This document shows, piece by piece, positions 35,553 through 49,392 of a stretch of 64,000 bases of DNA. A model generated the notes under the pieces. That model was not told where the DNA came from, did no database searches, and saw nothing but the letters and a program-made list of their open reading frames with translations. Where the stretch lies: the NCBI RefSeq assembly GCF_029852145.1, contig NC_079974.1, positions 18,392,082 to 18,456,081 of the forward strand, given 5' to 3'. This stretch comes from Microplitis mediator (lineage: Eukaryota > Arthropoda > Insecta > Hymenoptera > Braconidae). How positions within the stretch are numbered: the stretch's first letter is position 1; every line of letters begins with the position of its first letter. A program made the position numbers and the translations under genes.

Positions 35553-36760
35553 AGAAAATATATCAAAAATATGTTTTGCATGAGGAATTCTCAAATTTTG
35601 AACAATTTGGAGACTTAAGTAAATTTTCAAGTGACTTTTAAAAATTCAAGTCGATTTACTACTTTTTTGTAACGTTGTCTTAACTTTTTCAAAGCATCAA
35701 TAAAATTCCAAAAATTATAACATCAGCTTTAATTTTTAGTATCAAATTTTCAAAATATCCATCTCGAATTCAAAAATTCTTTATGCAGACCGATTTTCAG
35801 AACTGACTTTGCTTACATGGGATTCAATACAAGACACAAGATTTTTAATTATGAGTAAATATCAAGGAAATTAATTGATGTCATAAAGTTTCGGTTTGTT
35901 AGCATAAAATCAATTGACTGGTGATTATTTAATTGAATTAATAATTGATTGTCCATTAGCAGTTATCAAAATTGAATCATGTCGAGGCTAAGTACTGTTT
36001 CGGTATCTCCGGAGCTTCAAAACTAAGAGATAAGTACTGGTGTGTATCCTGGCAGCAGTATAATTATAGTTGTGTTGGTTTATAGATATTAGTTTAGAAG
36101 ATACTTTTGGACTTGGACGTTGCAAATGTCATTGTGTTTCACGTCTGTTAATCGCACGATTTGCTGTTGTGGGAGTTGATGTTATACTGTATACTCTATG
36201 ACAATGTTGGTATGGACTTTGTCTCCTAGGCAGAATGGCTAGGTTCTCAGGATGTATTTGTGTTTACAGTGTTTAAGACGGGCAGAGGGACTAAGTTTGT
36301 AAGTGCTATCTGGAGTATGGTTATAGAGTGTACATGGTAGTATGAGAAGTGAAGTGCAGGGGGACTGGAATAAAAGCAGTAGGGGGAGAGGGAACTGTGT
36401 TTGAGTTTGCAAAGCAGTAATAATTGTTTCACCCAAACCTACACAAGATATCCACATAAACCAGACGTCCGGTGATAGCAGTTTCCGACGTTCCATTCGA
36501 TTAATGTGCTTAGTGTACCGAAAATTAGTTTGTATTTCAAAGTGCCATGACATTGCCGAGTCAACCTTTATGATCAGTAATTGCAATCTTATAGTTTTTA
36601 ATGGAGACGCACGTAGTAATTGTGTTAGTCATATGTAATTTTGAATAGATGCATTAGATACTTTTGTAGACACTTAGGAAGAAGGCATTAGCAAGTGGTT
36701 TTCAAGAAAATTGTTATGAAACTTTTTTTTATTAAACTCTTTAAATTACCAAAAGAACAA
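35553..36760. other. Intergenic/upstream stretch with a GC-richer patch
   Basis: About 35990-36560 is GC-richer with no recognised exon. Minus-strand frames (36586-36239) show no known domain. Confidence 0.4.
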
Positions 36761-36962
36761 TGATCCTCAAGTTAGCCGACGTGTAATAATTTTTGGATTT
36801 TTCTAGAAACGATGAATTATAAAAAAAAAAATATTTCAAAAAATTTCACCTATAGGGTTTTCAATTTTCTACATGTGCATATTTTTAGTTTTTTTTTTTT
36901 TGTAATTGAGTTGTTGAAAAAGAAATCCAAAAATTGCTAACTGTCTTCTAACTTCAGGATCA
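36761..36962. mobile_element. TGATCCT(G/C)AAGTTAG hairpin MITE, copy 1
   Basis: 202 bp with inverted ends TGATCCTCAAGTTAGC and (inverted) TGATCCTGAAGTTAGA. Arms continue with TAATTTTTGGATTTTT and TAGAAACGATGAATTA pairing, and the loop is centred on TTTTCTACATGTGCATATTT. The same sequence occurs twice in tandem at 60888-61284. Confidence 0.85.
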
Positions 36963-39900
36963 TAAAATATTTTTCAATTTTTTCAAGTAATTGGATTATT
37001 TTTGGCTGCAATTATTTTGATTAATCTTGAAAGTTATTAATTATTACGATGTATTGTTAAGAATATATAATTAAATTTGAAAAAAAATTTTCTGAAAATA
37101 TTAATATTCGTTTAATTTTCAATAGAATGATATGTTACCTGATACTTTGAAATTATCAAGTTTCTTGAAAAATAATAAAGTTTTTGAATCCTGCGCAGAT
37201 ATTTTAGCGTCGAAATCAGCTTAGTGAAAGCTTAAAGTTACTTTAAATATTAAATGATCAAAATCTGCTTAAAAGTTATATAAAATAATCCGAAAAGTTG
37301 CCATTAGCACATGGATTCTCTGCAGTGTCCATGAAAAGTTTTTTAAAGGAATTTAAAAAAAAATTTTATTATGATTCACGGAAGTAAAATATAATTAGGT
37401 CAAAAATGGATAAAATTTTTTTAATGTCAATGGCATTGAAAAAAATTTAGGCAAAAAATGTGAATCTGAAATCTTTCAATAGCAGGCGGATTCTCTATAC
37501 CACAAAACTCGAATCCGCTTCTCGTCAAAAGAATGTCGCATTACGTGGATTCAAATGCTTTCGGTCGAAATATAGATAACGTATAGTGTATAGTGCGCAA
37601 TAGATAGAAATGCTTTGAAAAATCTCACAGGAGCCGAATTTGTATGAAAATGTCGATAGTAGTTCGACAACGCTCGTGGGTATTTTTTCGTTTTCCGTAT
37701 TGATAAATAACAAAAATAATAATAACAAAAAACTACATAAAAATCAGCGTAGCTGCTGCATCATTCCGCTTTTGCATTTGATCCCTTTCAAAAGATACAC
37801 TCGCAATGGTGGCATATAACATCTGATTTGTACACTTCCTTTCGCATCACTAGCTTCCTTCTCGAAAACCTTTATACTTCGAAAAAAGGGAGCAGAGAAA
37901 AAAAAAATAAAATAACCTACGTCGTCAATCTTCTTAGCAATATTTTATTCTTAGTCAGCAAATCTATTTGTTCAACCGAATTCAGCAGACTTTCCTTTCT
38001 TTCGATATCAATCGGAGATTAAATGTCATTATGTGTTCAAGTACATATAAGTCAACTATATATCATGGACAATATGAAGGAACCTAGAGGAAATGGACGC
38101 TTATAAATTTTTTCTGAAGGGATCATTTGTTTTATTAACTTCTGCTGTAGTAATTAATTTGGTAAATTAATCAAATTTTATAAAACAACCGTAATAATTA
38201 ATTGATATATTAATCACTGAAGGAACTTCCTGTCCCTAAGTTAATTAATGAGCTCAGTTTCTACTAAATAGCATTTAATCTATTTTCCGGGAGATTTGTA
38301 GTACAGTTTGCTATCAGAAGACGTACAAGTATCTTAATTTATGATAATTAACTATTTGACGATTGTGTTTTTGAGAATAGTGACAAGCCGGCTGATGGGC
38401 TATCCAAAAATTTATGTGAAAAAATATTTTTTTTAAAAGGCCTTTAGCTATTTCGGGCTACAGATGTTGCAAGGAATTAAAAAATTTAATTTGAATTTTT
38501 TTTTCTTAAGCTTTTACTCTCTAATGACAACGCAAGTTAAAGAAAATATATTTTATTGAAAACACGATGAATAAAAAATAATTTGAATTTTTTCAAAGCT
38601 CGAAGTTAAGCCCGAAAAATTTTTTCTTATAATGGCACTGAAAAACTTTATTTTCGCTAAATTACAGAAAGTAAAAGATTCAGCGTATTGAAGTTTACAA
38701 AAGTGCATTATTTCCTTAACGTCCTCATTTTACTCGACCCCCGTTAAGATTTCCGCCGCCTTCCATTTGAATGCCGACTGTAAAATTTTTATTTTTTAAA
38801 CTTTCACAAGTTTATTAAAGTTAGTAAAGAATAATTACAGTATTTATTTAGTACAATTGAACATTTAAAATATATAAAAGCATTTTAATATTTTTCTAGC
38901 CCGCGCTTTGTCCCTCAGTCAGAAACTTTTATTTCACAACCCTTATTATTCAATTTAATACAAACATTGATTGGTTTTTTCAAGTAATCGCTCCACTTCG
39001 TCTATGTACTTTTCATGATCAAAAGCTAAAGGAAATTTAAAACAACATTAAATGAAAAAAATAAAAGTAACATTTGAAACTTTTTTTTTAACCAATCAAT
39101 TAGGGAACTAATAAAATTGTTTTATAAATCCAAGAATTCTGATTAAGCAAAACTATTTTCATTAAACCAAAACCAAAACAATAAACGACAAACGTATTTT
39201 TGTATCGCTCGGATATATTCTCAGAATAATCGTTTGAGGTCAAACCAGTATAGTAGCGACCATTCTGAATTTGAATTACGAGTTCAAAGCACGGGCAGTG
39301 AAAGAGCAAGAGAGAACCAAATGGTTATGCCGAACGGTCGGTCGGCTGATCGAAGGTACATAACCGATAAAGTGAAGCGTAATATCACGTGCCATAAACC
39401 ATTGGTTAGTAATTCCACTGGCCATTCGATTAATATGTAATATAATAAACGACCAACTAACTGCCCAAAATCTAGTCTTTATTCAATAATGCTCAAAGCC
39501 ATATGGAAATTATTTATCAAATCTACATTGCTAATCAATTCATTAATATATATTTATAACAATAATACACACAACTGATTTCATATATTATTTACGAAAT
39601 TACAAAGCATAATTACTCATAAATTAATTAATCCACCCACTTAGAGAAATTAATTTTTGGAAATATTGGAAGAGGGAAATGAAATGAGCTTTTTAATAAA
39701 AAAATCACAGTAGTCAAAATTTTTTTCTCTGGTTTTACTTTTTTTTAAAATCGCAAATAAGGTTAGTGTCTGCATAACCTAGCTAAGAAAAGATAAAAAT
39801 TCAAAATGGCGGTCATAGAATTCCTAAACAAAATTTTTAAAATTAAGGAAAGTTACAAAATTTGATTTTTTGATGTCAAATATTTTGTATTCAAAATTAG

Positions 39901-39992
39901 AAGCATCTGAAATAAAAAATAATTTAAAAAATTTTGATTTGCTTTTGAAAATAATTGTTATTCAATTATTTAAATACAAATTTCAAGGGCTA
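36963..39992. other. Upstream stretch without recognised genes
   Basis: Small GC-richer patches at about 37480-37780 and 39200-39420, otherwise AT-rich. No exon, RNA or complete element recognised. A GTCCTCATTTTACTCGACCC motif at about 38722 resembles one at 15771 and may be a MITE end. Confidence 0.4.
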
Positions 39993-40146
39993 ACCCTGTT
40001 TAGAAAATCTCATAGAATCCAATAGATTCTCATAAATTCCCATAGAGATTTTGTAAGAATCAATGAGTTCTATAAGAAGTGCTATAGTTAAGTATAGGGC
40101 CTTATATATACAGCTATAAGAATTTATCAGATTTTCTAAGCAGGGA
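39993..40146 (-). mobile_element. MITE family 'CCCTGCTTAGAAAATC', copy 2 (inverted)
   Basis: Reverse complement of 5351-5500 with few differences and better-preserved ends (ACCCTGTTTAGAAAATCTCA at left, inverted CCCTGCTTAGAAAATCTGAT at right). It would fold into a hairpin. Non-coding. Confidence 0.85.
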
Positions 40147-40416
40147 ACTTCGGATTTTTAATTTTGAGTGACCCATATTGCTTCATGATCTTCGTGTTAA
40201 CTCTGTGTACAGTTTGAAAAAAAATTTATATGACCTATTTACCCCCTTTACTAAAATAACCTTTTCTAGCTTTCGAAATTAGCTTTCATGAAATTAATCA
40301 GCAGCTTTGATTAATAGTTAATCAGAAGTTAATTAATTACTGTTAATAAATTAGAGGAATTTTTTTTATATCAATATTTATGTTTTACAAAGCACACAAA
40401 CATTCTCTCGTATAAC

Positions 40417-40447
<31 letters not shown>

Positions 40448-41994
40448 GTAGAAATAATGTACCTTTATAAATTTTACCAACCGCAACAATAATTATAATA
40501 ACGAAATAAATAATTCAATTAGCAGCAAATTATTGAAAATCGCTGTACAAAATCCAGTGATCAATAATATCATAAATTAATGCTGGTAAATATATTTATT
40601 CATATTTACATCAGTTGTCGTAATGAAATATTGTTGATCGTCGATTGACATAATTTAGAGTAAATAAATAGTGAAAGTAAAACAAATAATAAAGTACCGA
40701 TCGGAAATAAATTAAATATTCCGTTTGCTAATTGTATCCCTCCCACAATATATTTTTTATACACGTCGTTGTAAATCGATTTTATTTCCCGTAAAATTTC
40801 GTGTTTTCATTAAATCCAACCGCAGCGGAATAAATATTGTCCTTGGGCGTGTGGATCCTCTAAGCGTTTGGTGGTTCCATAAGCTGGTGATTTATCGGAC
40901 GGCCAAGTATTGTCTTCTCAACTGTTAGTTGTTGCGAGGAGCAAAGAGAAAGAGAAAGGGAAAAAGATAGCGAGATAAAATTACCATTCTACCCTACCAC
41001 AAGCTATATAACAGAGTCGCGTAATAGTAGATAGTGTGTACTGAATAGATGTAGAGATGTGAGAGCTCGCGGCAATGTGGGATGCGTGGAATAAAACAGT
41101 GTAATATATGCACACATTGTAAATTCGTTCTCACACAAATTAAATACTTTGGTTAAATATTTTTTATTATTATCAACTTTAAAGACACCTGTGACCTATT
41201 AAACTCGAGTAACTATAGCTCGATCCAATTTCGTCTACGGTAACTAAAAAGTATATGTATAGAGTTATTTATAAAAATATGAGGTAAATAGACGGGTTTA
41301 ATAGTTAAACAAGACATAAATGAAGTCGATAAAAAAGATTGGGTTTTTTTTATAACTCATGTTCTTCTAATGGGACGGTATACAATGCGCTTTATGTCAT
41401 ACACTAGTGACTGCTGTAACATTTCCGTCGATTGTTGTTGAAAAAATTTTTTTTTTTAATGGTATGCTTGCATTAATGCTGCGAGATATATATTTTTTGT
41501 TGAGTCGATACACAATACGTCATTGTATTGCTCTTATGACCGTATATCGGTAGCATTAGTTCGGAAGGTTCAGTGTAAGGTTGCGTTACCTCGAAAATTT
41601 TATGGTGAAAAATGCGTGTCGACTTAACCTCGAGGTACTTTTTTATGATAATATAAGAGTGAGGTTGTAATCTTATCGATGTTGAGAAAAATTATTATAT
41701 AAATAGCCTCATAAATTTTGTTTTATATTTTTCATGTTACTATCAAATCCATATTGAAAAATAATATATATTTATTCTTTTTAAATTCAATTGAATTTAC
41801 AATTTATTTTATTTTTATTGAAACTTTACAAGTGAAACGATATAATAAAATACTGCTTGTTATTAAACTCTTATAAATAAGATTAAGTATTTTTCAGAAA
41901 TACTACAGTAATTTGGATTTATTCCTCAAAATTTTTATGAGTTATTGAGATAAAAATTTAAAGTTTGCTTTAATAAAAATCTAAACCGCCTGAC
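40147..41994. other. Upstream stretch; (AAT)n microsatellite
   Basis: It contains an (AAT)n tract at about 40415-40447 and GC-richer patches near 40800-41080 and 41540-41640. No gene or RNA recognised. Confidence 0.45.
40415..40447. repeat. (AAT)n microsatellite
   Basis: About ten AAT/ATA units. Confidence 0.9.
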
Positions 41995-42900
41995 CCTGTG
42001 GGCCAGCCCCAAAACTTCCCGCTGTTTTCGAGCTCAGGGAGCTCGGAAACATTATTACTTGTCAATTTTTGAACTCTTTGAGCTCAAAAACTTGTTAGGC
42101 CGATAAAACATACCTTTACTGAAAAATTATAATTTTTGTCCGACGATATCTTTGGATGGAATGAACCGATTTGAACGTTCTTGGTGGCAATCGAAAGGGT
42201 TCAACAAGACTTAAAACTGATTACATTTTCAGGCGAATCGGGCAAGTGGTTTATAAGTTATACGCAAAAAACAAAAAACAAAACAAATTTTTAATTTTTA
42301 TTCTTCGTATAACTCGTAAATTACATGACCGATCTACCCCAAAATCTAATCAATTCTAAGTTTCTCAATTCAAAGATATCGTCGGACAAAAAAAGTTTAC
42401 ATACACACGGACGTCCATCCGGGAATAGTAAGAATAGCTTCCTAGGACCTCAAACGTTGACATCTGATAAAAGCTCGATTTTCGAAAATCAGACCGAAAC
42501 CCATAACTTCTCTTTTTTGAAAATTTGCAATTTTCTTAGCCGGAAGTTAAAAAGTAAATTTCTTTATTTTAGTTCAACTTTCATAAGTCAAATTTCTAAC
42601 AGATTTCGGTGTTTGAGATTTTAAGAAACATTTATGACGTCAAAATCTAGTTCTCGATAAGTTGATAAAACTTTTTGATAGTCACGAGAATCAACTCAAT
42701 CGACCAAGTAATTTTAAAGAAAGATTTAAAAGATCAATTACTTTCTCATCGCTTATTAAATTACTGATCCGATTAATTTCAAAATCTTGTTATAATCAAA
42801 TCTTGATAGACTCAGTTCTATCAGTGCAAAATTTAGGAATGAAAATTTGAAAAATTAAATTAAGTTAATTTTTATCTGATTTTTTTGATCCTATAATTTT
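41995..42900. repeat. Dispersed-type repeat with long inverted segment
   Basis: GTCCGACGATATCTTTG at 42138 and its perfect inverted copy at 42371-42387 (about 23 bp with flanking T/A) frame about 215 bp. Downstream lie ACGGACGTCCATCCGGGAAT and AATTTTCTTAGCCGGAAGTT (about 42409-42547), wording I associate with abundant repeats of braconid wasp genomes. That recollection is unverified. Reading frames across it are AT-biased with no known product. It may be a decayed transposon. Confidence 0.5.
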
Positions 42901-45900
42901 TTGAATTTTTTGTTACCCCTCTTCATTATCGCTCTCTCAATTTTATTCCCTCTTGAATAAATATTACAAACAAAAATATCAATTATTGTCAGTAAATACT
43001 ATATGATGATTAATAAATAAGCAAATCGACGATACATATAACTGCAATACATAAAAATAAAATTGTTTGCGTATTTAATTAATCCATATTAAACGATGAT
43101 ATCTATCTCCAATATACCATCGTTAAAATAAATACAGAGAATAAAAATGAACCAAGTGGGGTAACAGAGAGAGAGAAAGATAACTAAAGAAGAGCGAGAG
43201 AAGAGTACACTCATCGAGTGATAAGGTCCATGAGTGAATGGGTATAACACAAAAGCTTTTATATACATATAGATACCAGCTATTTAGCATATCTCCACCA
43301 CAACTTTACAGCACTTAGTTCCGTGATACCTTCTTCACAGCCATCACCCTTACATACTACTAAACTACTATTATTATATCTTTACATCTATATACCTATA
43401 TATTGTTGAACCTCCTTCTTTTCCGCTACTCATTCTCTTAACCGCTCTATTTGCTGCACTCCTGTAATTTGCTCGAGATTCCGCGTTTGAATTTTACCTC
43501 TACTACATTTAACATTACTCTCTTTATCCTTTTCCATTGTAATGCTTCCTTTCTCTTCTCTTATTTTTTTTCCATCTTCTTATTTTTTTCTTCTTCTCTT
43601 TACTTCAATACATTAATTCCAGCTTCTGTATTATGTACTACCAGAATTTCTACAAATATATGCATAGCATCCGACCAATTGTGTTCACCGATATTAAAAA
43701 ATTCAAAAGCTTACATTCACACATTTAATATCAGTGCATACATAAAACAGCACACATTCAACACGTTTCCTGAATTTGGTATGCCCAGATTAACCTCATT
43801 TTCAAATGATAGTTTTAAACTAGCATTGTCATCGAGTCTAACCGATATAACACCACTATTTCCACTATTTCTACCACCATTACCACCAGTATCCCAAAAT
43901 CCAGAGAACCCGAGCCCTTTCTTCTATAGATCCTACCTTGCATTACACTACAGTACACAAGTATTGTAACAGCAACAGCAACAGCAACAGCAACATCAAC
44001 CTATTCTCTATTATCCATTTCCGTATCTACTTTGGTTTAAAGTTTACACCATACTGTCGTGGTTAAAGCGGCGACTATTTCAAACTACTGTATAGCGAAA
44101 TACAAAATAATTTATCGAGTGAAAACCAGCCCGCCATACCCGCACACCCACACCCAAGCACTGCAAGTAACATGGGCAACTGTACTTGTTCTGATTACCG
44201 CACGACAATTGTTGTCAAGACTGTCATTGCTGTTTAATACTTTTTTTAAATTCAATTATCCACAAATAAATTATGTCTATGAATATATGTATGTGCTATA
44301 GATAGATAAATGTATAGTTTTAAAATTCATGAACCATTAAATACAGATGTTGAATAGTTGGATCCAGTTCTGCAACGACACTAGTTCAAGTGCCAAATTG
44401 AGGTTTTCATTTTTTATTTTTATTATCCTATTGAAAGTTTCCTTCTTTATGCACTGATATAAATCTTATAAATGACACTATATATATTTTTTTTTATTTA
44501 TTTTTAGAAACTAAAATAAAATGGCGGTAAAAAATTTTAGGTTCTCAATTTAAATAATTAAAATAATATTTTTAGAAGTTTATTTAATGGAATTTAAATT
44601 TTTAATTAAAATAGCTGAATATTGATGAATAAATAAATGCGTTATGTGATGCGAGAGATAAAATGGGATATTTATTGAAAATATTTTCTGCATGGATAGA
44701 AATACTAATTTAAATTGATAGACACAAAAACTTTTCGCTTTTCTTGTTTCGAACAAGATTCAGCGAGTACTGATAATAAACATCGGAAAAAACAGGGGGT
44801 TAGAAATAGGAAAAGGAATAAATAAATTTGAAAAAAAAAACAAATAAAAAAATGGCTGAAATGAGCGTGTGATCGATCGAGGCTGACGTGACCCAGTTTT
44901 GTTTTTACGAAAAAGTAAAAAAAGAGCAAATAATGCTCGTGAGTTTTCTGCAGCCGCAGGGGACCAAAGAAATGTGTCGCGTTATGTTTTCACATATAAG
45001 ACTCTAGTGTATTAAACACAGCATAAAAGAACATCCGGATGGTATTTTTTTTTTACTTTTTTTCGTTAAAATTCAAAAAATAATAACTAAGAATCGGCAT
45101 TTTTCTTTTTCTTCATAAATTTAAATTTTCAAGTTTTAATTTCACTAATTAATTCAAAGCCTAAACCCGCGGTTACTTTTATATTTTTTTTTACTTGCAT
45201 TATGAAAAGTAAAATGAAAAATGAAATAACTACTAATTACGGTACTAATTTGAACAGGAGTTAAAAGTAAATTTGACGTTTAAATGAAAATAAAATGAAA
45301 CCAAACAAATATCTCTCACGTCGACGTAATTAAATGCTATTCCAATTTAACAGCAAGCACCGAAAGAAGGAAAAGGAAAAAAAAATTCTGAAATAATAAA
45401 AGGATAATGTGTGAAGGAAAAATAAAATTAAAAAGGAAAAAAAAAAGTTCTACACACGGCACAATGGCTATTACTTCAACTACCATGACTCATTCAGTTT
45501 AACGCAAGCGACAACGAGCTAAGTAATGGGTCTCTACAGAATTTTTCCAACCACAGCACCTGGAGTTACGAAGCTAAAATGCCAAGCTGTGATCTAGGTT
45601 CATGATTTTTTATGCAATATCGCAATATCGTAATAAAAGATAAAATAAGTTTAAATTAAAAAGTATCGGGTCATAAACTACGCGTTATTGATTTTTTTTT
45701 TTTCACTTAAAACTTCATTTTATGCGCGTAAAAGTAATTCACGTCCTTGTCATAGAGTAATTCTGAGATAATTATAAATCGGATTTTAATTAAGAAGAAA
45801 ATTCATTAGCAAAAAAAAAATTAACGTTAAAGCGGCAGTCATTTAGCGTTTTTTGTTATTTTTATATTTTTTCTAGAAAGTAAACATATACGAAGTTTAG

Positions 45901-46510
45901 TGTAGGTATGGCTTGCTCATTCTTTTTCATCTTTTAGTTCTTACCGGTCTTGGCAATCTAAATGGGAATCTTATCAGCGTAGCCCCGGATTTACAAATAT
46001 CTTTTGAAACATTGCACACGAGTTTTCTCGTACGTGAAAATTTATCTCTAGTTGTTAAGAAAATAGCATTGCTACGGGACATTTTGTCATGCTAGCCTTT
46101 ACCTAAAAACGTTGTCAGAGAAAGAAGACAACAAAATAACTAAAAGCGGGAAAAAGAAGGAAGGAAGAGGGAGAGGGAGAGGGAGAGAGATAGGAAGAGA
46201 GACTGAGAGAAATGAAACTAAAGAGGTAGGATAAATTGTAGACGAGTTATTACGCTATCTCCGAGGACATTTTGTTACGGGTATAAAGGCACGTAAATTA
46301 CCTTCATCTCATGTTTGGAGAAAAATAAACGTTTATATAAAATAAAAGTAAACATTAGAGTTACTTTGAAATGTTATTATTGTTTTATTATGCAACAATT
46401 GTACCATGAGAACAAAATTATTATTTTAAACTCGTCTTTTGTGCACTGAAAATAACTTTATATATTTTTTAGTACACACTCACACGGCTAATTGAAGTAT
46501 TGTAATCATG
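42901..46510. other. Upstream stretch; simple repeats only
   Basis: It holds a GA-rich tract (about 43168-43205), (AACAGC)n at 43968-43996, GC-richer pieces at about 44110-44210, and purine-rich simple sequence near 46145-46215 (GGGAGA repeats). A 172-residue plus-strand frame at 43451-43969 is Ser/Phe/Leu/Thr low complexity and I do not call it a gene. Confidence 0.45.
43968..43996. repeat. (AACAGC)n microsatellite
   Basis: Four to five hexamer units ending in CAACATCAACC. Confidence 0.85.
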
Positions 46511-46514
46511 GGAA

Positions 46515-46660
46515 AGCTCGGGCAGAATAGAGTTCAAAAATTTTATTTATAATTATTTTCCAGCAATTTCTGGGGAAATTTATTTTTCTTTTTTTTGCTG
46601 GAAAATTACATCAATGATTATAATTTTTACTCAAATTTCCAAGTGTCCCGTTTTGTCTCA
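46515..46660. mobile_element. Possible decayed GCAAAATGGG-type MITE
   Basis: The left GGCAGAATAGAGTTCAAAAA and the right end, inverted as GAGACAAAACGGGACACTTG, are loosely complementary and resemble the ends at 12299-13062. Weak. Confidence 0.3.
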
Positions 46661-49390
46661 AGTTAAAAAAAAAAATTTCCAATGACAACTAAAAATTGAT
46701 CTCATTTTTTCCAAACAAAAATGAAGTCTAAAAAAATTCACGTATTTAGACCAAAAAAGTAAGTTCGTCCCTAGGGAGCCCTTATTTTCCGGCCCTTCGG
46801 TAGATCAGTAAAAATAAATTTTTATAAGTGCGTCCGATAAATCACGAGATAATTAAACGTTTGAAAAATATCAAGGAAAGAAAAAAAAATATATTTCCTT
46901 AACAATAACTACTTGTTAACGTTAAGTGATCTCATAATAAATTTTTCCACGTTTTTTTTATTACACCATTTCGATTTACGGGAAAGAGTAAATCTATGAC
47001 AGAGTGATAAAACAGCCGAGGAGAGGGTCTGGCAGGTTGGTTGGCTGGTTGGTTGGTTAGTTAGTTGGTTCGTTGGATGGTCGAATGGGCTGAGTTTAGT
47101 CGGGTTGGGTTGAGCTGAGCTGTAGGTGCTTCAAGGCAATGCTTGTATATTTCCTGGGGTCACTGGACTTAGACGTGTAGAGGGAAAAAAGAAAAATCAT
47201 TAACCCCGGGTGTCGTTAGAGTGTTTTTTTACTTTTTTATTTCGAAGAATAGCCGAGCACGGGGGCACGGTGAGGGCGCCAAGGCGAGAACGCGCTACGT
47301 GGACACAGAGTTAAAGCAAGATACTTTAGAGTAGCTGTAATGGCGTGGGAGGTTGATAGAGACAAAGAAATATGGGGATGGGTTGTGTGTGAGTATAGGT
47401 GAGGGTGCGGATGAGGGTAAGGGTGAAAAAAAGGAAAAAAGGAATGGGTAGATGGAAAAATGAAAAGCGACGTGGTGCAACGGTGCTACATTCAAAGAGT
47501 CAACGTACAGTGGGCTAGTGTACGTGCCAGGTGACACGGGTTTTTTTAAAATCACCGACGAGCTTCAAGAGCTTGAGCACTTGCACGGATGATGCTGTTG
47601 GTACCACTACTGCTACTGTTACTGCTCTACTGGTACTAGTACTGGTACTGGTACTGGTGTTGATGGTTGCGAGGTAAAAACTCACATTCCGAGAGCCGTG
47701 TTTACAAGAGAGCTTCAGTATACTCTGACGAATATACGCTTCAAGAATTAGCAGTTAACAGTTGGTATTAAGAAAAAATATAAAACTTTCATGAAAGACA
47801 TTGACAAATAAATTGTAAATATGACAGTTTTGTTTCAAAAATGTATAACAGGATTTTTATTATGAGAAAATTAAGGCCAAAAAATTACATAGTTGAAAGA
47901 AATTCAATTTCGTAAGGAAAAATATTTATAATGAAATTTTGGAATGAATAAATTAGCTAAAATTTTTAGAACACATCAATAAAAAATATTTTTTTTTAAC
48001 TAGTAATTAAATCAAATAATTTTATATTAGAGCAATAAAAATTTTCCTACGAAGAAATTTAATAAAAAAAATGAATGACAGTTACCATCGGTAATTACAT
48101 TGATAAAATTCTCATAAAAAAGTATCAAGTAATAGTTCGAGAAAAATATTGCATAGAAGTGAAAATAAATTTAATGAACGAATGAAACTGTTTTAATTAG
48201 CAGTAATATCGTCATCGAGAGTACGTGATGGATGTCGTTAGGGAGCTGAAGTAAATGCTGTAAGAAGTAACGGAAAAAAGAAATAAAACTGAGAAATTCA
48301 AGAGTAAAAGACAAACCCCGTTCGTCTTCGGGATAGCGGTAACGTGCTCCGGGTACCAAGAGACAGATGAAAAATGTTTTCAAGAGTCTTCCCTTTCATC
48401 CCCGTCACATTTTAAAGTCCAAACATTCCAAATCATTCTTTCTACTTTCAAACATACTCGTTTTATTATTTGCTTCTTTTTTTTCAACTTCATTTTTATC
48501 TGTTCCATACTTTTTATTTTAGATTCGTAACGTATATTCGCAAATGAATATTCCACTCGAGCAAAAGCTTTGTATAAAGAATATTTTTGTAAATATGTCG
48601 TCTGTATTTTTAACTCTACGCAAAATAAATATTCACGTGTAATATATATCTTTATATATATTTGTAGGTTTTATCAACGAAAAAAGGATTATATATTTGC
48701 ATATTTTCTTTCATACACTTTTTACAAAATGTTAATATTAAAAATTTTTTTTTCTTTTATTCCAAACAAATCAGATTGAATTACTTAGCCTGTAAATATA
48801 TGAAAACATAAAAGCAATATTAATGAATTCATATTTAGCTGTTATATAAAAAAAAATTTATTACGTTCAAAATATTAAATGTTTATTTTTGTTGATAGAA
48901 AACAAACAAATAAATAAAAATGAAACTGGGAATACGTATTCCCAAAGATCATTGAAAAATTAAATCGAACATATACGTAGGGGTGGGTCGGCTACAACAG
49001 GGTGTCCTGTGTACAGTCGAAAAATTAAATAAATTTTGAATCACTAGGTCAAATTTTGCACATATTGTTGTGAGCTATATATAGCTCGGGAGTAATAAAT
49101 TCAAACCATATGGCCTAGACTCGGACCTAGTGTGGCCCCATGGTTACTTCCCAAGGCTTGGCAAATTACAACAGGCCCAAGGCTCGGCCAATTGATACAA
49201 TTGGCGATTCCTTCCTGGGTGGGTACTGCATAAAACAGATTTTGAAAATTTAAATTCTGTTTCAACTAATTTTCAAATATATAAAATTTTTTAAATATTC
49301 TCATGATCTCGGTATATGAAAATTTTACCAAACAAAATTTATTGTTTTACATAAGCAATAAATGATCTTAAACTTTTTTTTAAAAATATA
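46661..49390. other. Upstream stretch with GC-rich, simple-repeat block
   Basis: About 47000-47720 is GC-richer, with TTGG repeats (47036-47085), GGGTGAGG-type repeats (about 47395-47430) and TACTGG repeats (about 47628-47660). Frames here translate to low complexity. About 49000-49215 has a GC-richer segment with ACCTAGTGTGGCCCCATGG of unknown nature. Confidence 0.45.
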
Positions 49391-49392
49391 TA

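Noticed and set aside
43451..43969. 172-codon plus-strand frame
   Set aside because: Composition is low complexity (Ser, Phe, Leu, Thr) in pyrimidine-rich sequence, with no domain, signal layout or splice support.
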